Positions 50,700-63,540 of a stretch of DNA of 64,000 bases are shown piece by piece. A program made the translations under genes and the position numbers. The DNA is taken from positions 4,030,001 through 4,094,000 of the forward strand of contig NC_083600.1 in the NCBI RefSeq assembly GCF_020882245.1, written 5' to 3'. Under the pieces are notes generated by a model, which was not told the origin of the DNA, ran no database searches, and saw nothing but the letters and a program-made list of their open reading frames with translations. The DNA is from Rhopalosiphum padi (Eukaryota > Arthropoda > Insecta > Hemiptera > Aphididae). Position 1 is the first letter of the stretch; the number at the start of each line of letters is the position of its first letter.

Positions 50700-53340
50700 A
50701 AATGACGAACGTGTACTGTGTTTAATGTTAGGGAAATATTATAGAACAGCCGTCCATGATTTGAGCATTGTTTCTTAAATGCTCTAGATAAGTAGAGCAT
50801 GAAAACTCCAGCCGGGATGCTGCGTGAAAGAGAAAGCAAAGTCATTTCTTTGTCGTGGTTTTCCACACCATGGTGTATTCTTTAACATGTTTTTTTTTAG
50901 TCACGGTTGTCGCGCTGGAAGAATACAGATTTTCCACTGCGAATAAGTCAACTCATCAAGGGTTCTCGTAAATGTGCCTACATTACATAGGTTATTATCT
51001 TGAAATAAGTATTATTTTTTTCTCATATTGTTATATTATAAAAATTATCCGATCGTGTATAATAAAGTATATATGTATTAAACAGACCTAATTTAATATC
51101 CTCGGGGTTAAATTTTATATCTATATTTGGGTGTTAATTTTAATACTCGTGGGTTATTATTAATATTAATATAATATTATAAATCAAAAATATAATAATT
51201 GAATTTATAAATTAAACGAATTAAAAAATTGAATTTAAATTTTAAAAAAAAAGTAATCCTTATAAAATGTTTTTAAATAGAATCTAATAGTTTTAAGTTT
51301 GGATAATATAATTAATTTTGATCAATTTTAATAACTGTAGATGGAAATGTTATGTGTTGATTAATATTTTTTTCATGATAATAAGTTAATTAATCGTGTA
51401 TATACGTACTGTACTGTAAAGCATAGCGTCACGTAGGTAATCGAACTATTAATGTTTGATTGTTTGAAGTTCTGAGTTTGACATAATGCCCATCATTAAG
51501 TATTGATATATAAATATATAATAAATCAATAGGTCATTTTCAGCATAGTATAGTTATTTAAATATTAAAATGTATTTCTCCTTAGAATAGTATATGTATT
51601 GGACGCCAGGTGGCCTACATTTTTCAACCTCGATGTGTCATGACTATAGTTTGTCATTAGTTTGTAAGTACTTATTCAACAATTAGTGCATTAAATGCAT
51701 AAAATAACTAGATTATGCTAGGAATAAACAATTCAATTTACTATACATAATGTCCAATAGGTAAATTGTAATTTATTAAACATAAAAGTGTGTAACAAGT
51801 AACAACTAACAAATATATCATATTTATATATTATAACATAATTTATAGGTTATTGCATATTGTTTTCACAGAATACTAAATAAAAAGCGAGCAAAGAATC
51901 GGTATAACCGCTCTTCTGTATAGTAGGTGTTGAGTTTACTTCGTCGCATTGAGTAGGTCACTGTAATGGATGTGTTGAATTTGAATTCAATGATAAATCA
52001 TCACAAGCGAAATATGATTCTGAGCGGAGACGTCGTCAGCCTATATTTCCTAGTTTATTTTATTACTTAAATAGTTAAATAGGTATAATAAACATTTATA
52101 TTGCTACTATAGACATTTATCTTATTAGTAGGACGATAATTTTTTGCAGAAAACATAGCATTTATTATATTATTACCACTATTAGTAATACACTTATACA
52201 TAATATAATATATATAATACGATAACTTAAAATTAATTAAAATATTTTGAAAATATCATTGTATATACTTATAGACTGTCAAATATAACAATATATATTT
52301 ATAAAAGTATAAAGTCCTCAAAAATATTTTTGAATTACAATAAAACAACTTATTATAATTTTATATAATTATTATTATTTATTATTAATAATATTATTCT
52401 TCATTTTAATATCCAATTCCATCAATATTTTAACTTCGAATGTCTATACAAAAAAAATTGTACATGTATGTTCTTAGATTTTTGAATTTTAATAAAAACT
52501 CCTTATGAGAAATCTTTTATTTAATTTGCAAGTTTTAACTACAAAAATTGAATATTTTATAAATTTTTAACTACAAAATAATTTGCAAATGTTCGTTATT
52601 TTGACAAATTTCGTCATCGTGTTTTCTTCAAACGCTCGAAAAAATTATTGTAAATTTGCGTTTAATTTTTTTTTAAACTTAGGTATTGACAACTTTTGTA
52701 TTGAGTTTTTAAGTTTTATAAAAAAAAAAAAATCCAAACATTTCAAACGTCTATAATATAGTAGCCAAAAAAGAGTAAAAATATACCATATCTATAGAAA
52801 TATTATATTTTATATTACTAATCATCTATCTACTATTTACTAGCCATCTAGCTATACCTCAATAACTACCACTGCGGGTTAACCGCGGTCAGTTTAAGTT
52901 TGGCCTATTTAATACAAGACCGATCATTAACAATCTTGCGACCATCTTCAAATTTTGCACTCGGCCGTCCCACTAAGCATTGCAGCAGCTGGCTTACACG
53001 CGATTTAATAATTTATTTATTGTGTATAGCTATGTAGCAGTATACTAACCGCGTCTTCCGGTCTATAGTAGTTCTTACATCAATTTTATTTTCCCACGAC
53101 GGCTGAGGCGGACGATCAGCCACCATACCAATACAATACAGCGATATGGCGAGCGTACCTATACGTATTAACTGCAATTTTTTTTTATATAGTACAACGT
53201 CAATCGTATTGTCGATATCGACTAAATTATTTTTGAATAATATAAGTCACTTAAAGCGACCTTTCGGCATGTCGGCGATTGAGGAGATCTGCAGTTGGAA
53301 GCGTTCCGTCGCCCACCTCCGTCGTTGACCCGTCGCGTTA
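50700..53340. other. Intergenic region with dispersed repeat copy C
   Basis: No coding exon. Copy C of the dispersed repeat occupies roughly 51920-52800; the rest is AT-rich sequence without recognised features. From about 52860 onward GC rises toward the block at 53.3 kb. Confidence 0.5.
51920..52800 (+). repeat. Dispersed repeat copy C
   Basis: Contains GAGTAGGTCACTGTAATGG and ATGATTCTGAGCGGAGACG, matching copy A at ~1650-1740 in order and spacing. As in copy A, long A/T-rich sequence with TTTTTGAATTTTAATAAAAA-like tracts follows. Boundaries approximate. Confidence 0.55.
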
Positions 53341-53344
53341 ATGA

Positions 53345-53890
53345 TCTCTGTCTGTCTGTCTGTCTCTCTCTCTCTAGTCTCTCTCTCTCTCTTTCTCTAG
53401 TCTCTCCTTAGATCGGAGGTGAACACTGCGGGCTGCAGGTACAGGCAAAGGTCACACAGGCCATTGCACGCTGCCGCTCGTCGTACGTGTCGTGGCACGC
53501 ACACGCGATGTATCTGTACAGCCGAACAGATGAGGCGCAGCGGCGGCGAGGGCGTCAGAGTCCTGTTGACCTTGATTGGCGGCTCAGGATTATATTATTG
53601 TGTCCGTCGTTGCCGCACGCACACTCGCACACGGCAAGAAGTATATACTGTACACACACACACACACACACGCACACACACACATATACACACATATACA
53701 CACACACGCATGTAGGTTAGTGCCTGGGCCGTCGTCGTATAAAGTATTGTAAATAATATGCACACACACATGTATACGCTCACACGCGCGCGCACACACA
53801 CACAAACACGTGCATACGCACACGGACACGCGTACACACACGCGTACACACACAAACACACACGCGCGAGCGCGCACACACAGGACATGT
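53345..53890. repeat. TC and CA microsatellites in a GC-elevated block
   Basis: (TCTG)n and (TC)n tracts at 53349-53402 are followed by long imperfect (CA)n/(CACACG)n arrays at ~53654-53706 and ~53760-53882. Long reading frames here (both strands) are repeats of CACACA translated as His/Thr or Val/Cys and are not genes. Confidence 0.85.
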
Positions 53891-54560
53891 ATATACATAC
53901 TATATTGTAGGTCTATGTGTATATACACGACCGCGGCGGCGGCACGCACTTGCGTGGCCTACATAATGATAATATAAACATCGTGTGTGCGCTGCAGTGC
54001 TGCGCTGCGGCCACGATAAGATTTATGCAAGCACTAGGCGGGGGGCGGGGACGCCGATGGTCGCTATACACGTGGGACGTCGTCGCCGAGCGCGATTCTC
54101 AATCCCGATCGTATAGGTCTATTTTTTAATATCGTTTTATACCTCCAACTCGCTCCCGCCACAAACGCGCGTTGTTTATATTTATAATATCGATATTTTT
54201 TTCTGTCCGTACAAACTCATTTTCCCGCAGTACGGCTGCCTATATACACATCTACGCCATGCGATCGTCGGCAGACCCATATTTAGGGGATGGCTGGGCG
54301 AGTGGCGATCGGCTTGGATGACACACTTATATTATGTAGGGGTGCAGGGCTGATGACACTTTCTCGTGGATTGTTTTTTCCCATATTTAATCACGAAAAT
54401 GTAACATATTATGTATACGCGATCAACGGACAGCACGTAACACGACAGCTACTTTACCGAGTTTTAACTTGGACTTTACCTGCTACAATGTGTCCAACTG
54501 CACGCACACGTTATATAATATACTGGAATGTCGGATAAATAAATACTATCTATTCCAACT
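53890..54560. other. GC-elevated non-coding block
   Basis: CpG-rich stretches (GACCGCGGCGGCGGCACGC at 53930, GGCGGGGGGCGGGGACGCC at 54037) suggest a promoter or 5' UTR of an unrecognised transcript. An 82-codon frame at 54290-54538 has no recognisable domain. Confidence 0.35.
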
Positions 54561-54823
54561 ATAATAAAGAATCTGTGAATAAAATAGGTATGATTCATAA
54601 TTATATTGCTTTTTACCCAGCGCCGCAATCACAATGTTGAAGTCTCTACAAAAAAAAATTTAGAGGACTTCGCGCCGCAAGCGTATAGAGTGTGGCTCAA
54701 CTACAATCTAACTTGTTGAAAATTAAACTCCCAAGTAATACAAGTCGACAACAGTTATATGTTGTCATTATAACATATGTTTTTATCAATTGTTTTCAAC
54801 CTTTACTATATAATATATTTCAG

Positions 54824-55040
54824 ACCACTGTGTACCGGTGAGATGTGGTACGTGGACACGTGGGTTCCTGACGTTCCTGTACACAAGAAATCGATTTTGA
54901 ACACATCTTTGGAAATACAACGGCAAAATAAATTTGGTACAGAAACCGATACTTGTAAAAATATACGAAGCAAACGACAAGCTTTAAACTCAGGCGCAGC
55001 ATCGTTTGAAAACTATCTCGGGTACCGAATCTTGCAGTAA
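54824..55040 (+). CDS. Candidate coding exon, unidentified
   Basis: Follows a good acceptor (TATATTTCAG at 54814-54823) and stays open for 71 codons to TAA at 55040. It includes PLCTGEMWYVDTWVPDVPV and a dibasic stretch RSKRQ. A possible donor (CTCGG|GTACCG) at 55019 would shorten it. No homologous family recognised; no upstream exon identified. Could be a small secreted-protein exon or chance. Confidence 0.3.
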
Positions 55041-55820
55041 TGCATGCTGTCCAACAAGCAACATTTGTATTAATAATGTATTACAATAAACGTGAAAATA
55101 AGTTTAAAATAAAATATACGTATGGAGTAAGTGGTTGGTATATACACACAAATGAGTATAATTCAAGGAAAAAGTTCTTGGTTTATTTAAGAATTCAATG
55201 AATTTTAATTAAATGCTGTTATTAGATCTAAATAAATATATGTTTATTAAATATTGTTTAATAATCTACAAAAACGTATACTGCATACAAAATAACAAAG
55301 CTCTTAAATTATTAATATATTATATATTTATTTTTTTTTTGCGCAAGAACAATTATCATGAAGTACGAAAAACCTTTATCAATGCAGTATTAATGTAAAA
55401 AAATGTAGGTAATCAATTTGTTTTATTTGTGTTTAGTATTTTTATATTAGCAGTTTAAAGATAATTTTAGCGAAAACTGTAATGACCGAAAAGATACAGT
55501 AGCTGAGTAGACTAAAAGGGAAAGGTTCTTATTGCCCAAAAATGGTGACGCACTAACTACTTACTATATACATAGTATATATATTATATATCATAGTGTT
55601 AAAAACTTGTATATTTCTTGCTACGGGTGTCGTAAATGACTGAATTTATGAGAGGTCTTTTATACTGATGGTTGTTGTGTTTGCGACAAGTTCAAGGTTC
55701 TTCCCGGAATATATATATATGTTATGCATGTTATTTTCCATTATGATTCTCTTATTATTATTTTTACCTTGTCCAATAGTTTTTTTTATCATTACAACCG
55801 AACGTTATTACATATTACAG

Positions 55821-55928
55821 TGTGGTGATAGTGCGATGGCAAGACAGGAGGAGCCGAAATCGACTAGTTTTAAGACGCGGCCGCCCAAACGTCTGGACGA
55901 CTATATAAGAACGCATCCGGCTCGATGA
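55821..55928 (+). CDS. Candidate last exon / small ORF, unidentified
   Basis: After an acceptor-like ATATTACAG (55812-55820), the frame reads CGDSAMARQEEPKSTSFK and ends DDYIRTHPAR at TGA 55928. A pyrimidine-rich tract (56020-56110) and AATAAA at 56257 follow, as for a transcript end. The family is unknown. Whether it joins the candidate exon at 54824 is not settled, since two frames are open across the join. Confidence 0.3.
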   Translation, partial: CGDSAMARQEEPKSTSFKTRPPKRLDDYIRTHPAR

Positions 55929-56262
55929 CCTACATCCGGGATCGCCGTCGGCTTGTACCAACACGCGCATCTCTTACGAACAGCCCAATAAAATTCGACC
56001 AGTTGAATTTGTCGTGGCCACTTTTTCCCCTCTCTTTTTCTCTCTCATTCCCCCTCTTATCATTCTTTTTTTCTTTCTCTGTTCATATTTTTATATTTTT
56101 CTCACATGTTCCCCGCTTTTTTCTTTTGCTTTATTATTTTTGTGTTTGAATGACAGATTTTTTTCTATAGGTATAGTTCATGGGTATACATTATATTATG
56201 TATATCTGTGCTCGTGGCTTATCATTTGTTTATATTGTTACCAGTTAAGATCTGTTAATAAA

Positions 56263-58282
56263 ATTTAATGAGTTTTGCATATTTGAATGTTCCAGCCATG
56301 GCAGATTTAATTATATATATTTTTTTGTATTTTAATCACATTTATCTTTTACATAATATAACGCAAATCTTAAAATTAAAATAAATGTATTTTACTCAAC
56401 TGTTATCCAAAATTATTAATTTTTTTCTTAAATAGGTCTTTTTATTTTTATTTTTTTAAACGTGAAATTTAATTTAGAACTTCTTAATAATTACTATAAC
56501 AATATTATTTATTTTATTCAAATTCATAAACAATAATAAAAATTTACAATAAGCTTAATTCTTTTTATCGTATGTTTAATATATATATGTATAATATATT
56601 ATTTCAACATTTCAGTGTTACTGAAAAAAATAGTTCACTGAAAAGTTGAAATGATTTATTGTAATAATTGTTTTAATTTTTAAACGAGTTTGTTATTTAA
56701 AACCATTAAGCAAGTTATATACACACGTACAACAAACTTATCATGGTTGCGCGAACATACAGATCAAGTGTTCGTTTCTGTCCATTGTTCCAAAAACATA
56801 TTTTAACCAGCGAATATATGATCATTTTTCGACGCAAACATGTTGAATAAATAATATTAATTACACGAATTTTTTTAAGGAAACATTGATTTGATAAAAA
56901 AGTTAAGATAATATTGGTTAAAACTTGATGACATTTAAAATATATATTCATAATAGTATACAGTCTATACTCTATACTCTATAGTCTATAGAGTATAGGT
57001 AATTAGAATTTTAAATAGAAATACGTTATTGTAGAACTTCACGTAAATTTTTGTCAACGAGTCTGTTATGAATGAAAACGGTATTGGTTTGTTTTAAACA
57101 ATTTAATTATATGAATTTGTGTGAGACCCTTTAGTGACCACCTGTGGTTTGTCTTTTATAACATAGGTACGTGGATGGTGATGCGAAAACGGGAACGTAA
57201 AAACCGTTTGTTTCATGATTAATACATGACTTTGGAGTTTTGCTGAATATTTTTGTTGTTAGGCCACGGGAATGGGCAGTAATTCTTCATGTATTATCAT
57301 CAGGTCGTCACGTATAGATGATAATTGCCGGTCCACGATATGGCTTTGAGGCGAGGAAGATACCTTATGACCTTAGTACTGTGATGGTATACAGTTTGGA
57401 TGGAAGAATATAGATATACACTCGCGGTCTATACCGTTATTGTGCGGGAGACAAAATAATTAAGAGGTTCCCATTTTTAGTACCGCCATATATAAGACAT
57501 ATTTTTTGGTAATCTACCTGATACGTTTTGCGATAAAATAGTTTAATGTAATGTACTAATGTAATTAAAATAGTTACAATATAGTTAATAGTTTCTATAA
57601 TTTTAATCAATAAAACTAATTTCTAGAGTGTTTCCATCATAAATTCAAATAGTACACTATATAATTTTGATGTTTTATTGTTTCAATTTAAAAATAGATA
57701 TGTATCTGAAATTTAAAACAAGAATTGTGGTGATATATCTTATGCAACTTACACAAACACAATAAAATAAAACAATATTAATTGAAATATAATTTTGAAT
57801 AAATTAAGATATAATTCTAAGTTAACATTATTATTAGAAATTTAGAACTACATAAAAACAATATCAATTTATTTTTATTTATTTTATTTATTAATAAAGG
57901 TTTATTATTTTATAGTGTACAGTATAATTATGTATATATACATAGAATTATAGATAAATAACAAATCGTCTAGTAGGGTATGAGATGTTATAGCAATACA
58001 CTAAAGTTAAACTAGCAAATTATTTACATATATTTTCAACATAGTTGTAATGAATAAAAAAAAATAATAATTTATAAGTTTATTATCGTACAAGAGGTGA
58101 CATAATGGAAAATTTGCAGCGTAATTAATTTTATTAGTTGACTCTATGAAGGGGGTCTTGTCATAATATTAGGAACTCTTGAATTTAGTACCTAACTCAA
58201 GTAACTCGGCACAGTCTATTTTACCATTAATTAATTTATAGACAAATGCCACATTGTCATGAAATGAATGAATTAAATATAT
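56263..58282. other. Intergenic sequence
   Basis: AT-rich, no coding exon. A 27-bp perfect palindrome (CTATACTCTATA-GTC-mirror) lies at 56972-56998. The block 57120-57460 is distinctly less AT-rich than its surroundings and non-coding; it may be regulatory. Confidence 0.45.
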
Positions 58283-58985
58283 ATATGTTAGCGGTAATGT
58301 ATGTATAACGTTATTTTATTAAATAACTAGTTATTCTATAAAATTCCTAAATATACTTATTAATATATAAATTATACTATTTTACTAGCTAATATATAAA
58401 ATACCGATTGGGTTTTTGCTAATGTATGAAATTTATGTAATTAGGTAGATGACCGGGACTGGATTAGATAGGTAACATACAAGATTTGTTACCGTTGTCG
58501 TTTAAAAAAAAATGCCATCCTAAAAGTGTCTGTACAAATAAATAAATTGTACATTGTAATAAAATAATAATTTAATAATTATAACTATAATTATATTATA
58601 TATTATGATTTTTTATTTTAATTTGTAATTTGTTTAAAATTTTGATAATTCTAATAAATTGACGTGAAATAAATTACATTAATATTACAATATATTACAT
58701 TAATATTTTATTTAATAATGTAAGGCGTTTGATTTAATACAGACATTTGATTTTTTGTTGTAATTTGTAATTTGATTAAAATGTTTATTCAATAATAATT
58801 TTAAACACATTAACTAAACCCTTATTGTTAGTTTATAAAATATCTAGTTATTATGTAGAATAACTAGTTGAAGGTATGTATTTATGAATTCATTCAATAC
58901 ATTAATTTTAAGTATCTGTAATTCTATTGAATAACTAGTTATTTTATAGAATTACGGAATTTCATACATTAACGCTAATATATAT
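58283..58985. mobile_element. Inverted-repeat element (MITE) of ~0.7 kb
   Basis: The left arm (58283-58350) contains TTAGCGGTAATGTATG and AAATAACTAGTTATTCTATA. The right arm (58915-58985), in reverse complement, contains TTAGCGTTAATGTATG and AAAATAACTAGTTATTCAATA split by small differences. An internal copy of CTAATGTATGAAATTT is at ~58418. No ORF; flanks are (TA)-rich so the target duplication is unclear. Confidence 0.6.
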
Positions 58986-61900
58986 ATTATTAAATAATTT
59001 TAATAATAAAATAACGAATTAATGAATAGATTTTTCTATTATTATTGTGATTGGTGATCTCATGTTTTCAAATAATAAATTGTTTATTTACATGAAAATC
59101 ATATACACCAATAATATTGAGTGAGCATTGCTTAAAACGTAGGTGGTATAAGTACAGTAATTGTATAAGTTTTATTTTTAAAATACCTACGGTTCCTTAT
59201 TTCTATACCCAATACATATATCATATTATTCATATACCTATCTAACGGATAACGGCTAACTGTATTTAATATGAATGTATTAATGTGCGTTGGAACAAAC
59301 GGCGATATTGTATATGATTTTATGAGCTCTTCAAATCTTTAATGATAGGTAAATTGATAGTGGGCCGTTGTACAAAGGTGTACAATTATACTACAATGTA
59401 CATATCTAAGAAAAAATAAATCTAACAAATAATAATATTAACTGTATCTGCGATCAATGCTTACAAAGATAGTAAATAACAAAAATCGCTATTATAATTA
59501 TTTTACAAACATTTCTATTCCTTCTTTAGAAGAGTATACGAATATACTTACCTATATTAATTATTGTGTTAACAAAATGTTTGTACAAGTATTACCAAAT
59601 AACTAATTTCAAAACAATTGTACAGTATTTAATTGAAATATCGGAATTTGATGCATGTTTAAATTCTAAAACAATATTCACTTTTACAATTTATTTGCCA
59701 AACCTCATACATGTACATTACAAAATTGGTACTGGGTACACATTAGTAAAATACTCAAAAATAATAATGACCAAAACAAAACAATATTGCACAATACCTA
59801 ACATACATATTATTTATTTTGCTTCTATGAAACAAATAAATAAAAATAGGTATTTAATTACAATATTAAGTACAATGGCATATTTATTATGCTTACACAA
59901 ATAAATTATTTTTAAAAATTAGATAAGGAACGAATACTTATAACAATAGTGTTCCACAAATTTTAGAAGATACTGGTGTGTTCATGTTTTTATTACTTTA
60001 AAAAGTATAAATTCATTTAAAATTAAAGTAATATACTCAGAAGCTTTTAATAGTTCTTGACTTCTTTTAATATATTTATTTTTTCTCAATTTTATGGTAA
60101 ATACTATGCCTACTTTGGTAAATAATGCATAATATATATATAAATATTTTGTTGACAATAATAGTCAACAACAACATTTCGCCTATGGCATCATCAAAAC
60201 CCAATAAGATTGAGATAGTAGTTAAATAATTATTATTGTACAATATACAATAATGTTGTAAGTTTTAAAAGTAAGTATTATTAATTTACACTAAAAATTA
60301 TTAACAAGTTCTATGTCAGATTTTTTTAAATGTATACTATTTTGTATTTATTGGATTAATAAATTAAGTTTATCAAACTTCCGATAGGAAACCAAGTTGA
60401 TTAAATTATTCGTAGGTATGTTAGGTTTTTAAAAATACCGGTTTATTTATTTATTTAAAAAACAGTTTACGTACATTATTACTTTAATATGATTTTAAAT
60501 TTAAATGTCTGGAATAAACAAAATTTATATACGACATATTACATACTTTAAAACTAACATACGTTATGCAAATTAAATATACTAATATACTATATATTAC
60601 TATTACTATAGGTAGGTTATATACTTCGCATTTTTATAATTCGTTGACAGTGTTAAATCCTTAGAGGTTAAAATATAATATAATATAATAATATTGCAAT
60701 TAATGGAGTTTCAGGATAAAAAAAAATGTATTTTAAAAATTAAAATGACTACCTAATATTAAGTTATTATATTATAGATTTATATTTTCAGAAACATTCA
60801 AACATGTTGGTAATTTGTGTATTTCAATTCGAATTTTCAAAGTAATATTGCGTTAACTATATTATATACAACAGGTACCTAATATAACTTTTAAATTGCC
60901 ATTAAATGTATGTATACCTACGCATTATATTTTAATTATTTTCTTACTAATGACTTTTTAAATAATTAAAAACACGTATAAAAGAACTGGTAAATGTTAT
61001 AATATTACAAACAATTGAAAATTAATACTTTAACACTATATTATATATAATGTATATTATATAATATAATATAGTGTTAAATGTCAATGATTTAATCTAA
61101 AAAAAACTATCTCTACTAGCTCATGATACAATATACATACGACATACATTTGTTTTTAATATAACATAATTTAAAAATACTATAATAGCTTTTTTTCATG
61201 CTTATAAATACGATTATAATGTGATATAGCTAAAATGATATATTGTTTTAATATGTATTAATTTTTGATCCATCTTAGTATTTTATAATACCTACCTAGC
61301 TAATAAATAAAAAATTCTATCTATGAAGATTTGAAAAGGGTTGAATTAATACTAAATAAGCCGTGACATTATCAAAGTAATAACTATTTTAATATTATTG
61401 TTTATTTTAAATATTATGAGCATAATAAGACGAAAAGTTTTCAATTATTTTTTTTTTAATTTTGAAATACATCGAGGTAGTTAAGTTTAATCTATACGAT
61501 AATACTGTATAATCAATGATGATTTTCATTGAAATATTCGTTATTTTATTATTTTAGTTATACATTTGAAAAACTAAGGACTAATTATTATAGTTTGTTC
61601 ACACCTAAATTCTCCCCCTGTTATTATTGTAACAAAATTTCATTAAGTATTTTTTGAACAAAAGTGTGTTATGTTTTCACTGAAGACTTTCATTTTTCTC
61701 CCAGGCGCCAATTCTCACCTGGAACCGTGACGGTCCGAGTTAAATTAAATCGCAATTCTGCGCGGCTTATCGGATCGCGATGGCGGGAAATGTATAATAT
61801 TATCCTGTATACTCTATTATTATAATTATATAGACGCTGAAAACTAATATTTCATTGTATACAAAAATCGTATTAAACGGACGTTGGAAAAAAAAAAACG

Positions 61901-62159
61901 TTTTTCCGTTCTTTCTGTGAGGTTTGTCCGAAACGGGCCGAATGTTGTCCGGAATACGAGCCGTGGCCGGCAAAAGGAGACGAGACGTACAGGAGAAGCG
62001 CAGCAGCAGCAACAACAGCTAGTACACAGGCGTAAGCGCACAAGTTGAAGGACAATAATTTCGGGAGGAGAACGACCCGCGTTGCTATACATTATAATAT
62101 AGCAGAGGTAAATGTTATTATATTATTATTATATACACATTTACGACTATATAGTATAT
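58986..62159. other. Intergenic sequence
   Basis: AT-rich with no credible gene. It contains a hammerhead-like motif at 60149-60200, a long palindrome at 61031-61079 (TAACACTATATTATA arms) and a GC-richer patch at 61690-61790. The 112-codon frame at 59566-59904 has the composition of AT-rich non-coding DNA. Confidence 0.5.
60149..60200 (-). ncRNA. Hammerhead-ribozyme-like motif, possibly a Penelope-like element remnant
   Basis: On the minus strand: TTGATGA, then TGCCATAGGC (stem II, GCC/GGC), then GAAA. These are followed by the hairpin TTGTTGAC-TATTATT-GTCAACAA, eight perfect base pairs in the stem III position. The order CUGAUGA-stem II-GAAA-stem III is that of type I hammerheads found in Penelope-like retroelement ends. 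The first C is U here, and the cleavage site and stem I are not clear, so it is probably degenerate. Confidence 0.35.
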
Positions 62160-62960
62160 GAGGTACCACCCGTCGCCGCCGACGTCGTCTTCGTCAGGTG
62201 TACACCGTGGACGGTGCGGTGCGGTGCGGTGCGGCGGCGTGGCGTGGCGTCATTGCCCGCGTGTAGTATTTTTTTAACTAGGTTAGTGTAACGCCGCCGC
62301 CGCCGCCGCCGCGTGCGCGACTCCTACCAAAAAGGGGGACCGGTTCCGCCGCGGAGCAGGTAGAACGCGTCGTCGTCGTCGTCGTATACCTATATACATA
62401 TATATATATATAATATATACATTATACATAAGCCGTACCCGTGTTTATATGGCATAAACCCACAGGTGGAAGAGAGAAGGGAAAAAAAAAACGCGAGCCG
62501 CCGCGTTACCTCCTTTCCGCCCCACCACGGCGGCGGTGGCGGTGCCCCACCCCGCGGTCTCCCCGCCATGGACCCCCTGGCCGAGGCCCCGCTCGGTTGG
62601 ACCGCCGGTGCACGCGCATACGCGTCAATACACTCGGTGCGCATAGTATCTCGCGGACGCGCCGGACGTGGATTTATGCCGACGAGCGGTCGAAGACGAT
62701 AACTTTTTCGACAGTATACACTGTGTATGCCCATGTACTTTGACTACCGAACGTCGCCGTTTCCGTCGAGTTCATAAGTTTTTTGGCATTTTTTTTTTTA
62801 TTATATTTATTTTCGGTGTGCTATAACCGTCGGAGTCGTTTTATTTTCGCGATAATATATTTTTATATCTGTTCATTATAATATATTATTCAAGTGCGGT
62901 GGTGTAGTGCGACGTATAATACATATATACGAGTGTGTCTTAACCCAGCAGTGCGACCGT
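62160..62960 (+). promoter_or_regulatory. GC/CpG-rich promoter-like block
   Basis: (GGTGC)n and (CGC)n tracts at 62213-62240 and 62291-62313, (CGT)n at 62370-62385 and a CpG-rich stretch to ~62700, in contrast to the AT-rich surroundings. Reading frames on both strands are Pro/Arg/Gly-rich composition artefacts. Likely promoter and 5' UTR of a gene extending to the right. Confidence 0.45.
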
Positions 62961-63501
62961 CTTCGGCAGACTTGTATATTCGGCGAATATATTATATATA
63001 TACCTACCTACCGCGATTGTTTACGAAAAGCCTGCGCGATTACTTTTGATTGCTGTAACAGTAAGCTCGATTATTTTAGACTTAAAACATACATACGCTG
63101 TAGTTTCATAAAATACATAGTGTTCCAAACGTCTGCGAGCTTATAAAAAAGCACAACTTTTACCTCCGCACCATTCCTACTCGATAATGATTTGTATTTT
63201 TCTTTGTTTGGAATTTCCAGCTCCAGAAGTTTGGAACACGTTGTATGTTTATTTTTAATTAGCAAAATGTCCCTCGGGAATTATCACTTCCCCGTATGCT
63301 TTCAACTTCCTTGCGATAGTTCCCTTTTCGTATCCTTAATTTATGGTCAATTCACACGTAGGTTCCACGAAAAATCCGAGGCCGATTTTTTCTGTCTTTA
63401 CAGGTGAACAAATTCGAACATTTTTTTTTTTAATTATGATCTGTAAACAAATATGACCTTGTGAAAAATAGCTATTGTTTTTATAATTTTTCTCGGGGTG
63501 A

Positions 63502-63540
63502 ATGACCGTCGACGAGGACTCGCCCTTTAATGATCAACAG
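63502..63540 (+). CDS. Possible first coding exon of a gene running off the right edge
   Basis: ATG at 63502 starts MTVDEDSPFNDQQ, 13 codons, ending exactly at a donor CAACAG|GTAAAT. It sits 0.8 kb downstream of the GC-rich promoter-like block. Too short to identify and no following exon is in the window. Confidence 0.3.

Noticed and set aside
53419..53949. Several overlapping ORFs of 77-119 codons on both strands
   Set aside because: They are translations of (CA)n/(TC)n microsatellite and CpG-rich DNA (His/Thr or Val/Cys repeats).
62390..62743. ORFs of 78-114 codons on both strands in the GC block
   Set aside because: Pro/Arg/Gly-rich frames open in all directions are a composition effect; no domain, no splice logic.
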